DNA of 64,000 bases from Thereva unica (GCA_949987705.1 OX465281.1:32472942-32536941), one strand, 5' to 3'. Shown: positions 1-11,360, counted from the stretch's first letter. The notes: generated from the letters alone by a model not told the origin. Made by a program: numbers and translations.

Positions 1-330
1 ATACGTTTTTCTGATTTCCCTCGAGTGTATTCCCTGCATTTCGAAGCTAAAAAATTCGGCCGACAACTAGGGTCTATATCATACATGCTACATTTGCAAA
101 ACGAATTTTCAAATGGCAGCAGAATTGCATCTCGGCCTAACAATTTTTTAGTCGAATGAAACCTTATATCACTCAAATATACATAGACACATATATTTCA
201 TTCATAAATGGTAAATGCTTAAAAAATATACATAAAGAACCTTGATACCTCTTTTACATAGCATAGTAAAACCCGTAAACCCCTGTGTATATAAATAAGT
301 TTTAAAATACAGCTTTTTTCAAAACTTCCT

Positions 331-861
331 TCAGGAAGTTTTGTTGTACGAATCAAGGAGGTAGGACGGGCGTTCATAGCTCTGAAGTTTATATAGATAA
401 AGGGAAAGGTATTCATCGAGCGTGCACCCCAGAATAGAAAAGCGGTATGGGCTTATATGGTCAAATCTCCGGAGGTTATATACAAACCTGGTACCATTAC
501 CAGGTATCATTAAAGGCAACTTTAGCTTTGACCCGGCATCAAGCATCAGGGGACGGAAAAGCTAAGCTAGCGTAAGTAAAGTGAGGTAGAATTAAGATTT
601 TGATAAGCTTTGACCGAGGTAAAATGGACGCGAGCAGACAAAGGCGGCGCAAGTTACTATAAATTTTGGATATGATATAATCCGTTTGATCACAGTGGGT
701 TAGTTGTGAGTTCAGGTAAACCCCCCTAGATTCTTGACTCGCAGCTGGTAGGGTAAGGTTGTTTGCATTAGAGTGATTGGTGGTAAATAAGAGGTGTCTA
801 ACTCACTCCTATACATTGCGATGCAGCTAAACTTAGAGTCATTTACAGGCAACTGATTGGG
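331..861 (-). mobile_element. Decayed Jockey-like LINE, 3' portion
   Basis: Not intact. The minus-strand reading of 546-331 (71 codons) looks like the region after the RT domain of Jockey-type LINEs, where a variable arm is followed by an F-x(n)-LW-like segment. The reading of 900-712 resembles the stretch just after the YADD motif and ends in RVKNLG, like the VKNLGV motif of these elements. No single frame spans the piece. It continues the same LINE as 1108-2065 once the inverted-repeat insert at 862-1103 is removed. Family placement is inferred from remembered motif patterns and could shift to another LINE clade with similar RT. Confidence 0.5.
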
Positions 862-1103
862 GCCGTGTTCCGTAATATCACCCAGCATACTGCCCAGCAA
901 AAAAGGGTAAAATCAGGCGTTTACGCTGTGATTAACAGCAAGGTCACATGAAAGTTTTATAACTCGAAACTCTTTCAGCCTCCAATATCTTATATTTTTG
1001 TGATTACCAGTACGTCACACCGGTTCACACAACTGAAATATAGCATCAACCAATAACGTCATTTTCACTACCCAGTATACTGGGTTATATTTCGGAACAC
1101 AGC
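862..1103. mobile_element. Small inverted-repeat (MITE-like) element in a LINE
   Basis: The ends are imperfect inverted repeats: the left begins GCCGTGTTCCGTAATAT and the right, read on the minus strand, begins GCTGTGTTCCGAAATAT. The similarity continues for about 37 bases, including a CCCAGTATACTGGG-like palindrome. TGGG occurs at 858-861 and again at 1104-1107, a possible short target duplication. There is no coding capacity. LINE-like reading resumes on both sides, which supports an insertion into an older LINE. Confidence 0.55.
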
Positions 1104-1107
1104 TGGG

Positions 1108-2065
1108 ATAACGACCATAGATGTATTCGCTCAAGGTCTGCTTTGATGTTATAGACACAATTTTTCACTCCAACTCCCATTACGCATCCATGTGAAGTTT
1201 GCAATCCTTGACAGTATTACAGATATCATTATTGTAGATGCTGAACAGTAATGGCCCAAAAATACAGTTCCCATACATTTTGGGAACGGTTACTTAAGTA
1301 ATTCCGAATTAAGGAGATGACTGAGAAAGAGAAACCCAGATAGACTAATTTCTTAGTCTCAAGAAGCTTATGACTGACACTATCAAATACCTTACTGAAT
1401 TCGAGGAGCACCAGAAATGTAATATCATCACAATCAAGAGCCATTCGAATGTCAGTAGTTAACTTTGGCAGCGCAGTTTATCAGCTACTGCTTTTCTGGA
1501 AGCCGGACTGCGTACTCGACAGTAGAGACTACTTTTGATACTAGGCTTACTTTGCTTAAGAAACATACGATACTGATGGGGTGATAATCAGAGAGATTTA
1601 TCGGGGATATGCATTTAGGTTAGTCAATTACTTTCGCTTTTTGCCACTGAAGTGGAAAGTATGATTTCGTTAGGCAGGCAGGTAGTTAGGATTCCAAGTT
1701 TCTTTACGTTAGCCCAAAATTTCTTTGATGGTAGGGTAGGACTGAGTTCAGCCGAAAGGACCTTCAGTTTGGCTTTGCGGATAGTCGAGGTAACTACATT
1801 CCTGACAGCTTTGTATGCCCTAAGGTTCACTTCAGTTTTATTGCTCTTATGTCTTCTAAACATGTTTTCTCTCTCAGATATGAGGCGATTAATTTGAGAG
1901 GAGAACCGAGGTGAGGTATAGGGAAGTATGCGCTTAACTTTTATCGGAGCAACTGACTCGAGCAGGAGCTTGAAGAGAAAGCTAAAGTGTGATACTTGGT
2001 CGTATGAAACAAAACATTTCCTAAATCCGACACGAAGAAGATGTCCAACAAGGAAGGATTAGAAG
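1108..2065 (-). mobile_element. Decayed Jockey-like LINE reverse transcriptase fragment
   Basis: Minus-strand frames give two recognisable pieces. Codons at 1863-1624 read like the linker before RT (RRHKSN...LRAYKAVRNV...PSKKFWANVKKLG). Codons at 1444-1229 read like RT motif A and its surroundings (TFLVLLEFSKVFDSVSHKLL...SLIRNYLSNRSQ). The motif A aspartate of the usual LLDFSKAFD is glutamate here, and the frames are broken between the pieces, so the copy is dead. Sequence to about 2065 still reads as LINE linker (FSPLKLIASYLRE-like). It belongs with 331-861. Confidence 0.65.
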
Positions 2066-4837
2066 CGTTACAGTATGTTGGAAGTTGATTGACCGGCTTC
2101 AGTCCGTCATATCGTTTACTTCATCGTGGTGTCTAGATTAAACCAAGATTGGATGTTATTGCAAAAGATGCTCTCATGCACTGTTTTCTTTTTATTATTT
2201 TTATTAAAACGCGTGCAGTCCCAGTTTTTGGGCCGGCCATTAGACCTTGGTGAAAAGGCCCTTATGCCTCTTTGTAGTCTGTCAATGAGAACCGCCCGTT
2301 TACATAAGCCAGTATTTCGGTGGAAGTTTTTAGATCTAATTAGATTAAATTCTTTTGAGATAATTATTAGAAAAGCTTTCGAAGATAAAAAACTATAATC
2401 CTCCTGACAATATTAAAATCGTAACACCAGTTTAGTTCGCTCGGCTCACTCCTTCTCCTCCCAGGCTATCTTTCGCCCACGCTACAGACTAGGAATTCTT
2501 TACTACATAGAAGAACTCCTCTGTGACATATTCTTTCGCAATCATTTCTGAACTCCTACAACATCAAAGGATTTATCGATCCTCGTAACTTCTATCTCGA
2601 ACTAATGCTACTATTACATCCAACAACATATTTGAGAAAACTATTTCATTTATATTTAAAATTCACAGCAAAATATCAATCATCCATTGCCATCAACCTG
2701 TTATCACGCTGTTACAAAATTTGTTCATATTTAATTCCAAGTAATCAATAATTTTGCGAAACAAATTCGAAATATGTTTGATTTATTAAAGCTGTGATCC
2801 TGGTTTGTGCTTTGGATAAAACTTTTTGGTATAACAAGCTTTTAAGCTTTCATATCAAAGACACCAACCAGGATAGAAGAAATTGTGATTTCGGAATTCA
2901 TAAAAGAAATTCATTTTAAAGTGACGCTGAACTGAACAAGATGATCTTTTATTAGATTTTGTGCAGCGGTTTCTTTTATTAAATTGAATTTAGAATTTAT
3001 TTTCCGTATAAAAGAGAAGTTATGACGTCTATTGCATTTGATCAATCTTAATACAAACCATTATACTTCCAAATTCTTACAAACCACGAATTAGATTTGA
3101 CTTAAAGAAAGAAAAAAAATCACTTCCATTCTTTTCTCTATTGAAAATTGCTACGTTTCATGGAACAATTTCCAAAGATATATTCATACCCCATAACCCT
3201 TATCCGGTTGAAGAGGCGATTTTGAATTATTACGTGCTAAAAGAGTGAGTTATGCCTCTCCACTCTGCTCTTTTTTGTGAAAGGATGAATACATTCTGTA
3301 TTTTTTCTCGAATGAAACGAATGAATAAAGCTATCCACCCACAACTAAAATTCAATCGAGCAAATAACGACGATGATGGAAGAAACTATATAAGTAATCG
3401 ATTATATTCCTCCACATATTCATAATTCTTCATCTCTGGGCAAAACCGGGGTAAATCATAAAACCGAGAAAGTCCTCTCATTCAGAAAAATGAGGTAAAG
3501 ATTTATAACTTTCGTGATGGCCATGATTAAGGGATGGTTTACGCTTAGCCTATTGAAAATATTTTTGTTAGCCTTAACAGTGATTCTGGGTATGAAGAAG
3601 ATTGAGGGTTTTCGGTGACCTCTCTTGCACAATTCTGGCATAATTTATGGGGAAGCAAGTCAATGAAGCTTATGAAGGAAATGAAAATGTAGATGGAGGA
3701 GGAGGGATGAAGCTGGAATTCTCTGGCAGGACCTTTTATGAATTAGATGTCAACCGAAATGGAGAACTGAGCGGAGACATATTTCAAGAGCTAAAAGGCT
3801 TTTATTGAATTGGGTTCAGTTCACCCCCGTAGAACCCTTGATCAAGCCACTTCAATTTAATGAATTGTATTGGGAGCGTGATGTGGGCTGTCAAGTGTGA
3901 GTTTACGTATATCTGTGGGTTGGTTTTTATTTAATTTGGAAAAGGGATAAGCCATATTTTTGTAGCATAGGGAATTCTGTAATTAATTTTAGGAACAAGC
4001 TGGTTAAAAATAGCCGCATTTGTTTATTTTGTGCAGTTGTAAGAATGAACGTAATTTTTAATATTACGCAATAATGTTTAATCTTTTTTGTTAATCTTGG
4101 CCCTGGAGGGCTTAAATTAGTACTTAAGCTCTTTAGCTCAAGATAGAGATTAGTGCATCACTGGTGTGGAAGTGTACTACCCAAAAACTGAACAGGCATA
4201 CGAAGCAACATGATGTGGCGCTAGCCTGCGTAAAAAAACAAACGTGCATCGATTTTAAAGAGAAGACTGGCAGCCTGGCTAAAATGACGACTACATGGTT
4301 TTGGTATAAAGAGCCCTATTCTGTCTTTATCATAGTGCTGAAAAGGAATGGCATTGTGTCATTGGTCACCTAGTGGAGATGAAAGAAGTTCCTTTCTTTT
4401 CCTATTTTGGGTCAGCATGTGAAAGAGAACGAATACAAGAGGTCTTATCAACTAAGAAGAACCAACTTCTCCTTTTTCGGTAATCTATTAGCAGGTTCTA
4501 AGCTTGAGGCTGCCAAACTGAACTATAAGGCAAAGTAGACGCTGGTCCCAGCACAGCTCAGCATAGCATAGCACAGCACAGTAGAGAAAACTGTGCTTCA
4601 TTATATTTAAGATACCATTGCATATTTGGGACAGCACAGGTACAGCATTGACAGTGGCCTCTGTCTCACCTCTGCGGGTTGTGATTGAAACACAGTTTCC
4701 TCTGTCGGTAAGACACAGTCCAGACGCAGTAAAGCGTTTTTCAATTTTATAAGAGACAAATTACGAAAATTATGAAACAGAAAGTTTGAAAAATAAAATA
4801 AAAGATATTTTCCGATAAGAAAGCAAAAATGGTAGGT
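2066..4837. other. No recognisable feature
   Basis: AT-rich sequence. The short open frames at 2126-2398, 3456-3641 and 4164-4373 have no recognisable motif, signal peptide or splice context. A short CAGCACAG/CATAGCA-type low-complexity run lies at about 4545-4580. Confidence 0.5.
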
Positions 4838-4935
4838 CCCTGATCCGCAAGCCCCAGTGTTACGGTTCTGGGGAGCACCTTCGAGAAGGCCAAGAGTCAC
4901 GTTGATAATGCCAGGCCAAAGTAATGCCTTACGGC
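4838..4935 (+). mobile_element. R1-like LINE 3' end fragment
   Basis: The stretch AGTCACGTTGATAATGCC...AAAGTAATGCCTTACGGC matches, with substitutions, the sequence just downstream of the R1-like LINE C-terminus at 48080-48140 (GGTCACGTTAGTGACGCC...GAAGTAATGCCTCGCGGC). It is probably a 5'-truncated 3' end of the same family. No coding sequence remains. Confidence 0.4.
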
Positions 4936-5048
4936 TCTTACTGGTTTGGGCTCAAATGTCGTGAAAAAATGGATTGATGAGTTTAGTTAGTAGTAATCTA
5001 ATATTACCATACACATATTTGATGTGTTTAAAATACACGTATTAAGTG

Positions 5049-5164
5049 TGTTAAATTTACACAATTTTCGCGTGTTAAATTAACACATCTTAAACGCGTA
5101 AAAAGTGACTACATGATTTTACACGCAAAATGTGTTTTAAAATCACACACTTGGGTTTGCAGTG
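5049..5164. repeat. Arm of CACTGCAAA-ended inverted-repeat family
   Basis: About 115 bases that match, in inverted orientation and with few mismatches, 5341-5454. The segment ends in TTGCAGTG, the reverse complement of the terminus CACTGCAA seen at 5341. It is rich in internal palindromes of the TGTGTTAAATTTACACA type. This is most likely a truncated second copy of the element at 5341-5748, lying head to head with it. Confidence 0.6.
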
Positions 5165-5340
5165 CCGGAACAGCACATCCCAGAAGCTTTTTGAAATTTT
5201 GTATCAATGATTCCAGATCAAAATTATTATGACTATTTAGTTTGTGTAGTGTTCTTCTCTTTGTTGTAATAATATTTCAAAATATACCGCAGCTTTTCAT
5301 TATTTTTCAACATTTGTATACGCAAACAACTTCCCAGCCA

Positions 5341-5748
5341 CACTGCAAATCCAAGTGTGTGATTTTAAAACGCATTTCGCGTGTAAAATCGTGGTCACTT
5401 TTAACGCGGTTAAGATGTGTTAATTTAACACGCGAAAAGTGTGTAAATTTAACATCAAATATTTTTTACTATGAAGCTTTTGAATGAAGCTTTTTTAGCG
5501 TCGTCTTTCAGGGAGTAAATTTAGAAGAATCGTCAACAGTCATGACTTGTCCTGCCGCCCTTCTGTTACCGACTGACTGTGAAAAGAGGTCGTGAAGCTC
5601 TCTGGCAGCTTAGTCTTTTTACTCGCATTATTTTAACACGGTTTATTACTAAAAAGCAATATTTTAACACGTTTAACCGAATTTACACACTTATGAAGTG
5701 TGTAGTGTGTTAATTTCACACAGTAAAAATATCCTGGGGTTTGCAGTG
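5341..5748. mobile_element. Non-autonomous DNA element with CACTGCAAA termini
   Basis: Begins CACTGCAAATCCAAG and ends with the inverse of CACTGCAAACCCCAG. Beyond the first 12 bases the arms diverge but share TGTGTGAAATTAACACA-type words. It is 408 bp with no coding capacity, and no clear target duplication was seen. The left arm is shared in inverted orientation with 5049-5164, so at least two copies sit here. Confidence 0.5.
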
Positions 5749-5824
5749 CACTGACAACCCCTCGAACTCTAACCTATCAAACGAATATTTATTGTTGTCG
5801 CTACAATCAGTGGTACCTGACTTA

Positions 5825-6735
5825 TTAACTTCCCAGTATAGGAAGTTATTGCAATCGGTCCGAAAATCGAAATCGATAATTTTGACGTATTTTCATCTTT
5901 TAAGGTCCCAGGAGCATTTTAAGCAAAAAATTGGGAGTAAGTATTTGTGTGTGTGTGTGTGCGTATGTATGTGGTCATTTTTTCCTGCACGATATCGCGC
6001 GAACCAAAAAAGATATCGACTTCGTTGAGGTGTCGTTCGAAGCGTATTAACCGAAATAAGATCTGAAAAGATTTTCATAAAATTCGGTCGAGCCGTTTTT
6101 TTTTGTTTAAGCGGCGTAAGTGATTTTTGTATCTGCACGATATCTTTCGAACCACGAAAGATAATGACTTTCTTGAGGTGCCGTTCGAAGCGTATTAGCG
6201 ACAATATAATCTGAAAAGATTTTTATAATATTCGGTCGAGCGGTTTTTTGGTTTAAATGACTTAAGTGATTTTTTGTACCTGCATGATATCGCGCGAACT
6301 ATAAAAGATATCGACTTAGTTGATTAGTTCGAAGAGTATTAACCAAAACATGATCTGAAAAGATTTTCATAAAATGATGTTTATGATTTTTGTACCTGCA
6401 CGATACCGCGCAAACTAAAAACTATATCGACTTCATTGAGGTGCCGAAAAAAGAATATTAACGAAGAAATGCTCTGAAAAAAAATTTCATAATATTCGGT
6501 CGGGCCTTTTTTGTTTAAATAGAAAAAACTTCGGCTAATTGTCAGAAAGACCTTAAATTGATAAGTTTTGCTAATATCTAATAAACTCGATGGAATGAGA
6601 CCCGTTCTAAACGAAGTGATTTTTTTTGGGCTCTGCACAGCGATAGCTCCGAACAAAACATCACTTGTCAAAATCCGACAACCTTTCAAAATCGTGCAAA
6701 AATTTCGTTACCCTTTACAAACAGCGCGTCTATCG
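5825..6735 (+). mobile_element. TTAA-target element end with subterminal ~146-bp units
   Basis: Starts TTAA (5825-5828) then CTTCCCAGTATAGG, followed by a module with a TG microsatellite (5946-5973) and about four degenerate copies of a unit. Each unit contains a GATATCG..CGAA word, GAAGCGTATTA and TTCATAAAATTCGGTCGAGC. The same series occurs inverted at 55136-59676, where both TTAA-bounded ends exist. This copy is cut off near 6735, where similarity to the other copy stops. The TTAA target and short terminal repeat suggest a piggyBac-type mechanism, but no transposase is visible. Confidence 0.6.
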
Positions 6736-7402
6736 GAAAAATGGCCACGAGCTTTTCTCTAAGTCGATATGGTTCGGTTAATGCTTTGGCTATCCTTTAC
6801 TATATTTTGTGTCATCGTCAAACATAGTTAGTTAGAAGATCTCGTAACTCAACTTATTTTCAAGTGTTATCAATCAGCATCGTGACTGTTATGATATCCC
6901 TACGTTAATTCTGTCTCCTTATACATAGAGTAGTATAAATCCCATCTGAGTGAGTTAGAGCCTTCCTGAATTTCCACTTAACATTGCATTATCTATCATT
7001 TAACAACCAAAAGAAATAAATATTCATAAAATTTATCAAAAATTCCGGAATTTCCATCGTTATCGCAATGTTTATTGCTCTTCTCTAATTGTTTTGAAAG
7101 GAAACGAATATTTTTTTCCTGCTTGTAACTCTGTCGGTTTTGCCCTATTTTAACAATTTGTCATGGTCCTAATTGTAAAAAGTTTTTATCGCTTTCTTCC
7201 CCATTTTCCCATTAATTTTAATTTTATAAAACAGAAGCCTAGTATTGGAATAAATTTCCTAGGTTCATTCATTACGGTGCAAATGTTTCCTAAGGAGAAT
7301 AAATTGTGTGAAAGATTTTATGACTATCATTATTTTGCAAGGAGTTCTGTTTATGTGTAGTAATGTTAAGCTTAACCAACTGGTAGTCCGTCAAGCCATT
7401 CA
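6736..7402. other. No recognisable feature
   Basis: AT-rich sequence between repeats. The open frame at 7163-7360 shows no motif and no splice context. Confidence 0.5.
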
Positions 7403-7570
7403 GGTCATGGTACAATCCAAAATATCATGTTTTTTAATTCAAAGGGCAAGTGAAGGATAGGATAGGTTAACAGGAGCCTAGACCGTATTGATAGGGGAGG
7501 CGGTAAACCTACGTACGAGTTCGGAAAAACTAACGATGAAAAGTTGTTCCGCAACCACAAACGAGTTGTT
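7403..7570 (-). mobile_element. LINE 3' terminal fragment
   Basis: The order of words (GTCCGTCA..., AGGATAGGTTA..., GAGTTCGGAAA..., GAAGA/AAGTTGTTCCGCA..., GAGTTGTTCTA) repeats that of 9278-9475, the 3' end of the LINE at 9290-11360. It is a short, 5'-truncated copy of the same family. Confidence 0.5.
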
Positions 7571-7624
7571 CTAATCATAATTGAACTTTTATGCTTTAAG
7601 GCCGGATGTGGAGCGGAATCCAGA

Positions 7625-7745
7625 GAGCTCATCTTGTGTCGAAGGAGACTCATTGCCTTGTTATCTCCTTGTATGGAGATAAAGCACCAACTACCATTCC
7701 AGAGGTTGGTGGTTCGAATCCACTCCGCGGAATGGTCAATGGCCT
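7625..7745 (+). ncRNA. Possible tRNA-derived (SINE-like) head with B box
   Basis: Contains a good RNA polymerase III B box at about 7710-7720 (GGTTCGAATCC) in the context GGTGGTTCGAATCCACTCC, which could form a T stem. I cannot fold a convincing cloverleaf or place an A box, so this may be a SINE head or a chance match. Confidence 0.3.
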
Positions 7746-8097
7746 TTTTGTTTTCTGGACCTACAGATGCCTTTTCCTCTTTAGAAATAATCCCTGACCT
7801 ATAATAAGCGAGAAAGCCATTCCTTAATCGTCAGAGTCGTTGGAATAAACTCGCGATTGGCGTTGTCTGATAAATTAACAAAAAAATGCCTAAGGAAGTG
7901 GAATTGGGGTAGGACCTCAATTGGACAACATAAAAACAGTTCGATGGAGTTTCCGCCATATGTGTTACGAGATATAAAAAGAGACTTAAAAGAAGAAAAT
8001 ACATACATAGCTATGCCCAGCGCCGGCCCTAGTCCTTGTTCAGGGTGGAACAAGATTGTCTTTCGGTAACTTTTGGTCGACGCTTTCACATCACATT

Positions 8098-8517
8098 TTT
8101 TTATGTAAGAGTCTCGGGAAAGGCCCTTATAGTGCTGACAATCTATTTTCTTCGTAAGAGTGCCTTGTCGAACAGTTGTTTAGGGGGGGGGGGAAGGAAT
8201 TGTGACAACCTACCGCGATATTTTTAGTCCACGTACTCCCAACCAGTACTGTCGCGACTTTGACATCGGGGGGAGTGTTATGCCTCCTGAAACGAATTAA
8301 ATCTCATCAACCAACCGATGTCATGCGCTTTAGTGGAGCGGGGAAGGGCTAACGAAGGCTATGACAGGAGGAATCTGGAATGTAAAGAAGGAAAGATGGA
8401 AAGTTTTGGAGGTGGGAAAGTGGAAAAGGTGAAGGACCGTGGGGCTGGTCGGGATCCGAACCCGGGACCTTTGGGAAGGTAGCCAGACGCCTTACTCCTT
8501 AGGATACCGAGGCCCCC
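8098..8517 (-). mobile_element. tRNA-derived SINE, copy 1
   Basis: On the minus strand it starts with a tRNA-like head with an A-box-like GGTATCCTAAGG and a B box GGTTCGGATCC (8452-8462). A ~350-bp tRNA-unrelated body follows, and it ends in a TTACATAAAAAAA-type tail at 8098. The body matches the copies at 25598-26060 (minus) and 52519-52903 (plus) along its length. Landmarks include AGGAGGCATAACACTCC and GACAATCTATTTTCTTC-type words. Confidence 0.75.
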
Positions 8518-9289
8518 CAAGCAGATTTGGCTTGATGGATGTTTATCTGCACAAGCTTCATAATGGAAGCAATGTTCATTATGTCCCACACTCACCCCTC
8601 CCATTTTGATAACCCACAAAATGCAGTGGTCACCATCCTGACATTTGACCGACGTCTGCCATTCTCAGGGGGCCAACCCCGAGGTTTCTGCTTCTTTAGC
8701 GATCGGAGCGGAAATATTCCAGCGAGGTGCTAGCTGAGGGAGGGGACACTGCCAGTGTGGCTCGGGACAGCTTAGGCTTTTAACCCGCTGTGATCGTAAG
8801 CTGTGCCCAATCAAACTTGTAGCCTATTTGGCCTTCCGTCTGCTCCAGCCCGTCAATAGACCGCTGGTTCACAGAGAATATCATCTGGTGGTCAGTGCAC
8901 TCTGTGAAGTACTCTCCACTCCAGCGAAGAGGATCCAGAGGATCTAGCCTGCTTCTTATGAAGAAGATTGGTATCCCTCTTCTCTGCAGGTGTAGCCAGC
9001 TTCCAAAAATTGTCTGAAACGGTGATATTCTTCCAAGGAAGCAGTGATCTCAGCGTACTCCATCGCGGTTTGCGGGCTCAAACTGCCCTCATTGAAGGGT
9101 TGCTCCTGCCTCAAACATTTTTTTTTAAAGTATCTATATTGAATCAATATTATTGATCTTTCAGCACGATTGTTTACACTTTAGGATTGCGAGTTTTATC
9201 GAGTAAATTTCCTCAAGATCTAGATTTTTTTTTGTGTTACGATAAAGCTTAGGAGTTACCCTTTGTACAACTAGTCCGTCATGGCGTTC

Positions 9290-9926
9290 GAGTCATGGTG
9301 CAATGTATAGTAGTAGGCTGATCTGAAGGTTAGAATAGAAAGGATAGGTTAGTGGTCTGGAGGGTGCATGAGTAGATGACGACGAACCTTGCGTTTGAGA
9401 TCAGAGATGTTATATGAGTTCGGAAACATCGACTGCGGAAGACTGTTCCACAGTCGAGTTGTTCTATTTACAAAGGAACCTTTATACCGTAGTGTGCGTG
9501 GATAGGAGAGCTATAGTGTGTGGAGGTGAGCCGAATTGGCTAGTCTTGTGTTGCGGGAAAAAAGTTTCCGTGTAGGCAGGAGGTTCTTTAATTCACTGTA
9601 ATAATAGCGATAAAACTTGCTGAGTGCAGCTACATTGCTTCAGTGGCTTAAAGGAGCAAAGAGTGCTATCGCCAATGAGTTTGACGGCGCGGTTTTGCAC
9701 CTTGTCCAGCCATCCAAGGTATCCGCCCAGATATACGAGTTGTATTCAAGGTGGGGTCGAACATAGGACTTGTTGATTGTGGCTAGAGCAGCTGGCTGAA
9801 AGAGGAACTTCCACCTCTTAAGGAATCCGAGGTATTGATACGCTTGTTTGGCGATTTGGAATATGTGAATAATCCATTGCATATCATTGGAAAGAGTCAT
9901 GCCCAGGATGTTAAGATATAGGTCAG
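9290..9926 (-). mobile_element. LINE (RT C-terminal region), 3' half split by Harbinger
   Basis: Minus-strand codons at 9923-9640 read LYLNILGMTLSNDMQW..., QAYQYLGFLKR and KSYVRPHLEYNSYIWA, the post-RT region of Jockey/CR1-like LINEs. Downstream (to 9290) SKFYRYYYSELKNLLP and ARLANSAHLHTI-like pieces appear in broken frames. It joins 11032-11360 across the Harbinger insertion, and the protein reading resumes correctly once one CAG copy is removed. It is dead because of frameshifts and stops. Confidence 0.7.
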
Positions 9927-11028
9927 GGGCCTTATCATGAAATGCGATACGAAAGTAAATACGAACCGAAATTAATTTGCGGTACGAATGAATCTACCGA
10001 TCATAGGATCCGTCTACTACGAATTCGCATAGCAAAGGGAGTACTGCCCTACGCAACTTAAAAATTCTTTCCAATACTGGGAAAGCAGGCAACTTCATGC
10101 CAATATTTGAGATTTTATAAGTGCGGTAATAAATTTTGTGAGTTTTCTTTACAAAAATTAAATAATTTAATCGAAGTAAAATATATAAAATATATATTAT
10201 ATACATTATTATATAAAAATTATTAGTGTCGAAGCGTTTTTCTCATCATCTGACAGTGAAGAAGAAAATCTTCAAAATATGCGATTAGTTCGAAGAAAAC
10301 TTCGTGATAATTCAAATCCTATTGGGCTCCCTGATGCAATTTGAGTACACAAACTTTATTAGTTTCTTCATTACAATTATTTTCTGTTACAGCTTTATAC
10401 AACTCTTTCGAGTATCAAAGCCGGCGTTTTCGTATCTTTTAGAAGAGATTAACAATGAATTTAACCCAACCCCAGCGGCTAATTCGGTTTCCATTCCAAG
10501 CTATGTAAAGCTTGCGTCTGTTTTACGTTTTTTCGCGGAAGGAGGATACCAAAGAGGCACGGGGCAGGATAGTTTTGTGGGCATGGCGCAATCAACCATT
10601 TCAACAAATCTGAAGGAAGTCCTTACAATACTGGCAATGAAAATCTGTCCAAAATGGATAAACTATAAATGCAGAAGAAAAGAATGCTTGCTCAAATACC
10701 CTTTAGCTAAACTGGGATTCGTCTTCAGCCAAGTTACTAAAATTTCGTATTGTTTTTGTGTTGTAGCTTTTCCCCTGAAAAATTGGTTATTTATATAATC
10801 AATTAAATATGTAGTTATAAGAAAATATGAAAGATAAATTTACATTTTTTATTCCTAAAGTGTGCACCAATCACTCACGAAATCGAAATGTCAAATGCGA
10901 CAGCTGCACAGCTATCGGAAAAAATTCCGTTTGTAATCGCATCAAACTGATTCGAATTCGCATGGCATGATCGCTTTTTTCGATTTTCGGATAATTTCAT
11001 TTTCGAATCGCATTTCATGATAAGGCCC
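9927..11028 (+). mobile_element. PIF/Harbinger transposon, internally deleted
   Basis: It has 28-bp terminal inverted repeats (left GGGCCTTATCATGAAATGCG..., one mismatch among 28) at 9927-9954 and 11001-11028. CAG flanks both ends (9924-9926, 11029-11031), which agrees with the 3-bp CWG/TWA duplications known for PIF/Harbinger. Inside is the N-terminal part of a HARBI1-like transposase on the plus strand. The DDE catalytic region is absent, so the copy is not autonomous. It sits inside a LINE whose two halves flank it. Confidence 0.85.
10230..10798 (+). pseudogene. Harbinger (HARBI1-like) transposase N-terminal remnant
   Basis: The first exon-like segment (to 10340) encodes an acidic leader then LVRRKLRDNSNPIGLPDA. 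The second (from 10393) encodes FIQLFRVSKPAFSYLLEEI, then KLASVLRFFAEGGYQRGTGQD and QSTISTNLKEVLTIL...ICPKWI, the helix-turn-helix-type N-terminal half of Harbinger transposases. A good acceptor (TTTCTGTTACAG) ends at 10392. The matching donor position at 10341 reads TTGAGTAC where GTGAGTAC would be expected, so the splice site looks mutated. After the CPKWI motif the family reading stops and the frame ends at 10798. No DDE triad is present. Confidence 0.75.
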
Positions 11029-11031
11029 CAG

Positions 11032-11360
11032 GTGTTAGCTTATCCTCGCCCACTAAAGTAGAGGGAAAAATTCGGTACAGGTTTTGGTGGAGATAAGGCA
11101 GCACTTTGTTTTTGTTTCGTTAAATTCGACTCGATTCTTGCGGCCTCAATCAAGAATGCGTTCGATGTCCGCGTTAAGAGAGCTGGACATGAGTTCGTGG
11201 TTTAAGATACAAGGTCTAGCACTTGCTTGTCTAACGTTGCCGTAAGAGTAACGCAGAATACTGTCATCGGCGAAACTGTGGAGTGGGTTGGAGGGATAGA
11301 CTGCTTCAGGGCAGAGGCACCTCAGAGCGCGTAGCCCCGCGACCCTCAAAAGGTGTTTTC
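11032..11360 (-). mobile_element. LINE RT fragment (5' side of Harbinger insertion)
   Basis: Minus-strand codons 11349-11146 include NPLHSFADDSILRYSYGN, the RT catalytic motif (usually Y/FADD), then LNADIERILD. Reading on toward 11041 gives GRKNRVEFNETKTKCCLISTK and LVGEDKLTP-like pieces with at least one stop. This is the upstream half of the LINE at 9290-9926. The 5' part of the LINE, including the endonuclease, is not seen. Confidence 0.7.

Noticed and set aside
5741..6204. Overlapping ~100-codon frames on both strands with VCVCVC or HTHTHT runs
   Set aside because: Produced by the TG microsatellite and the 146-bp-type repeats; no protein family signal.
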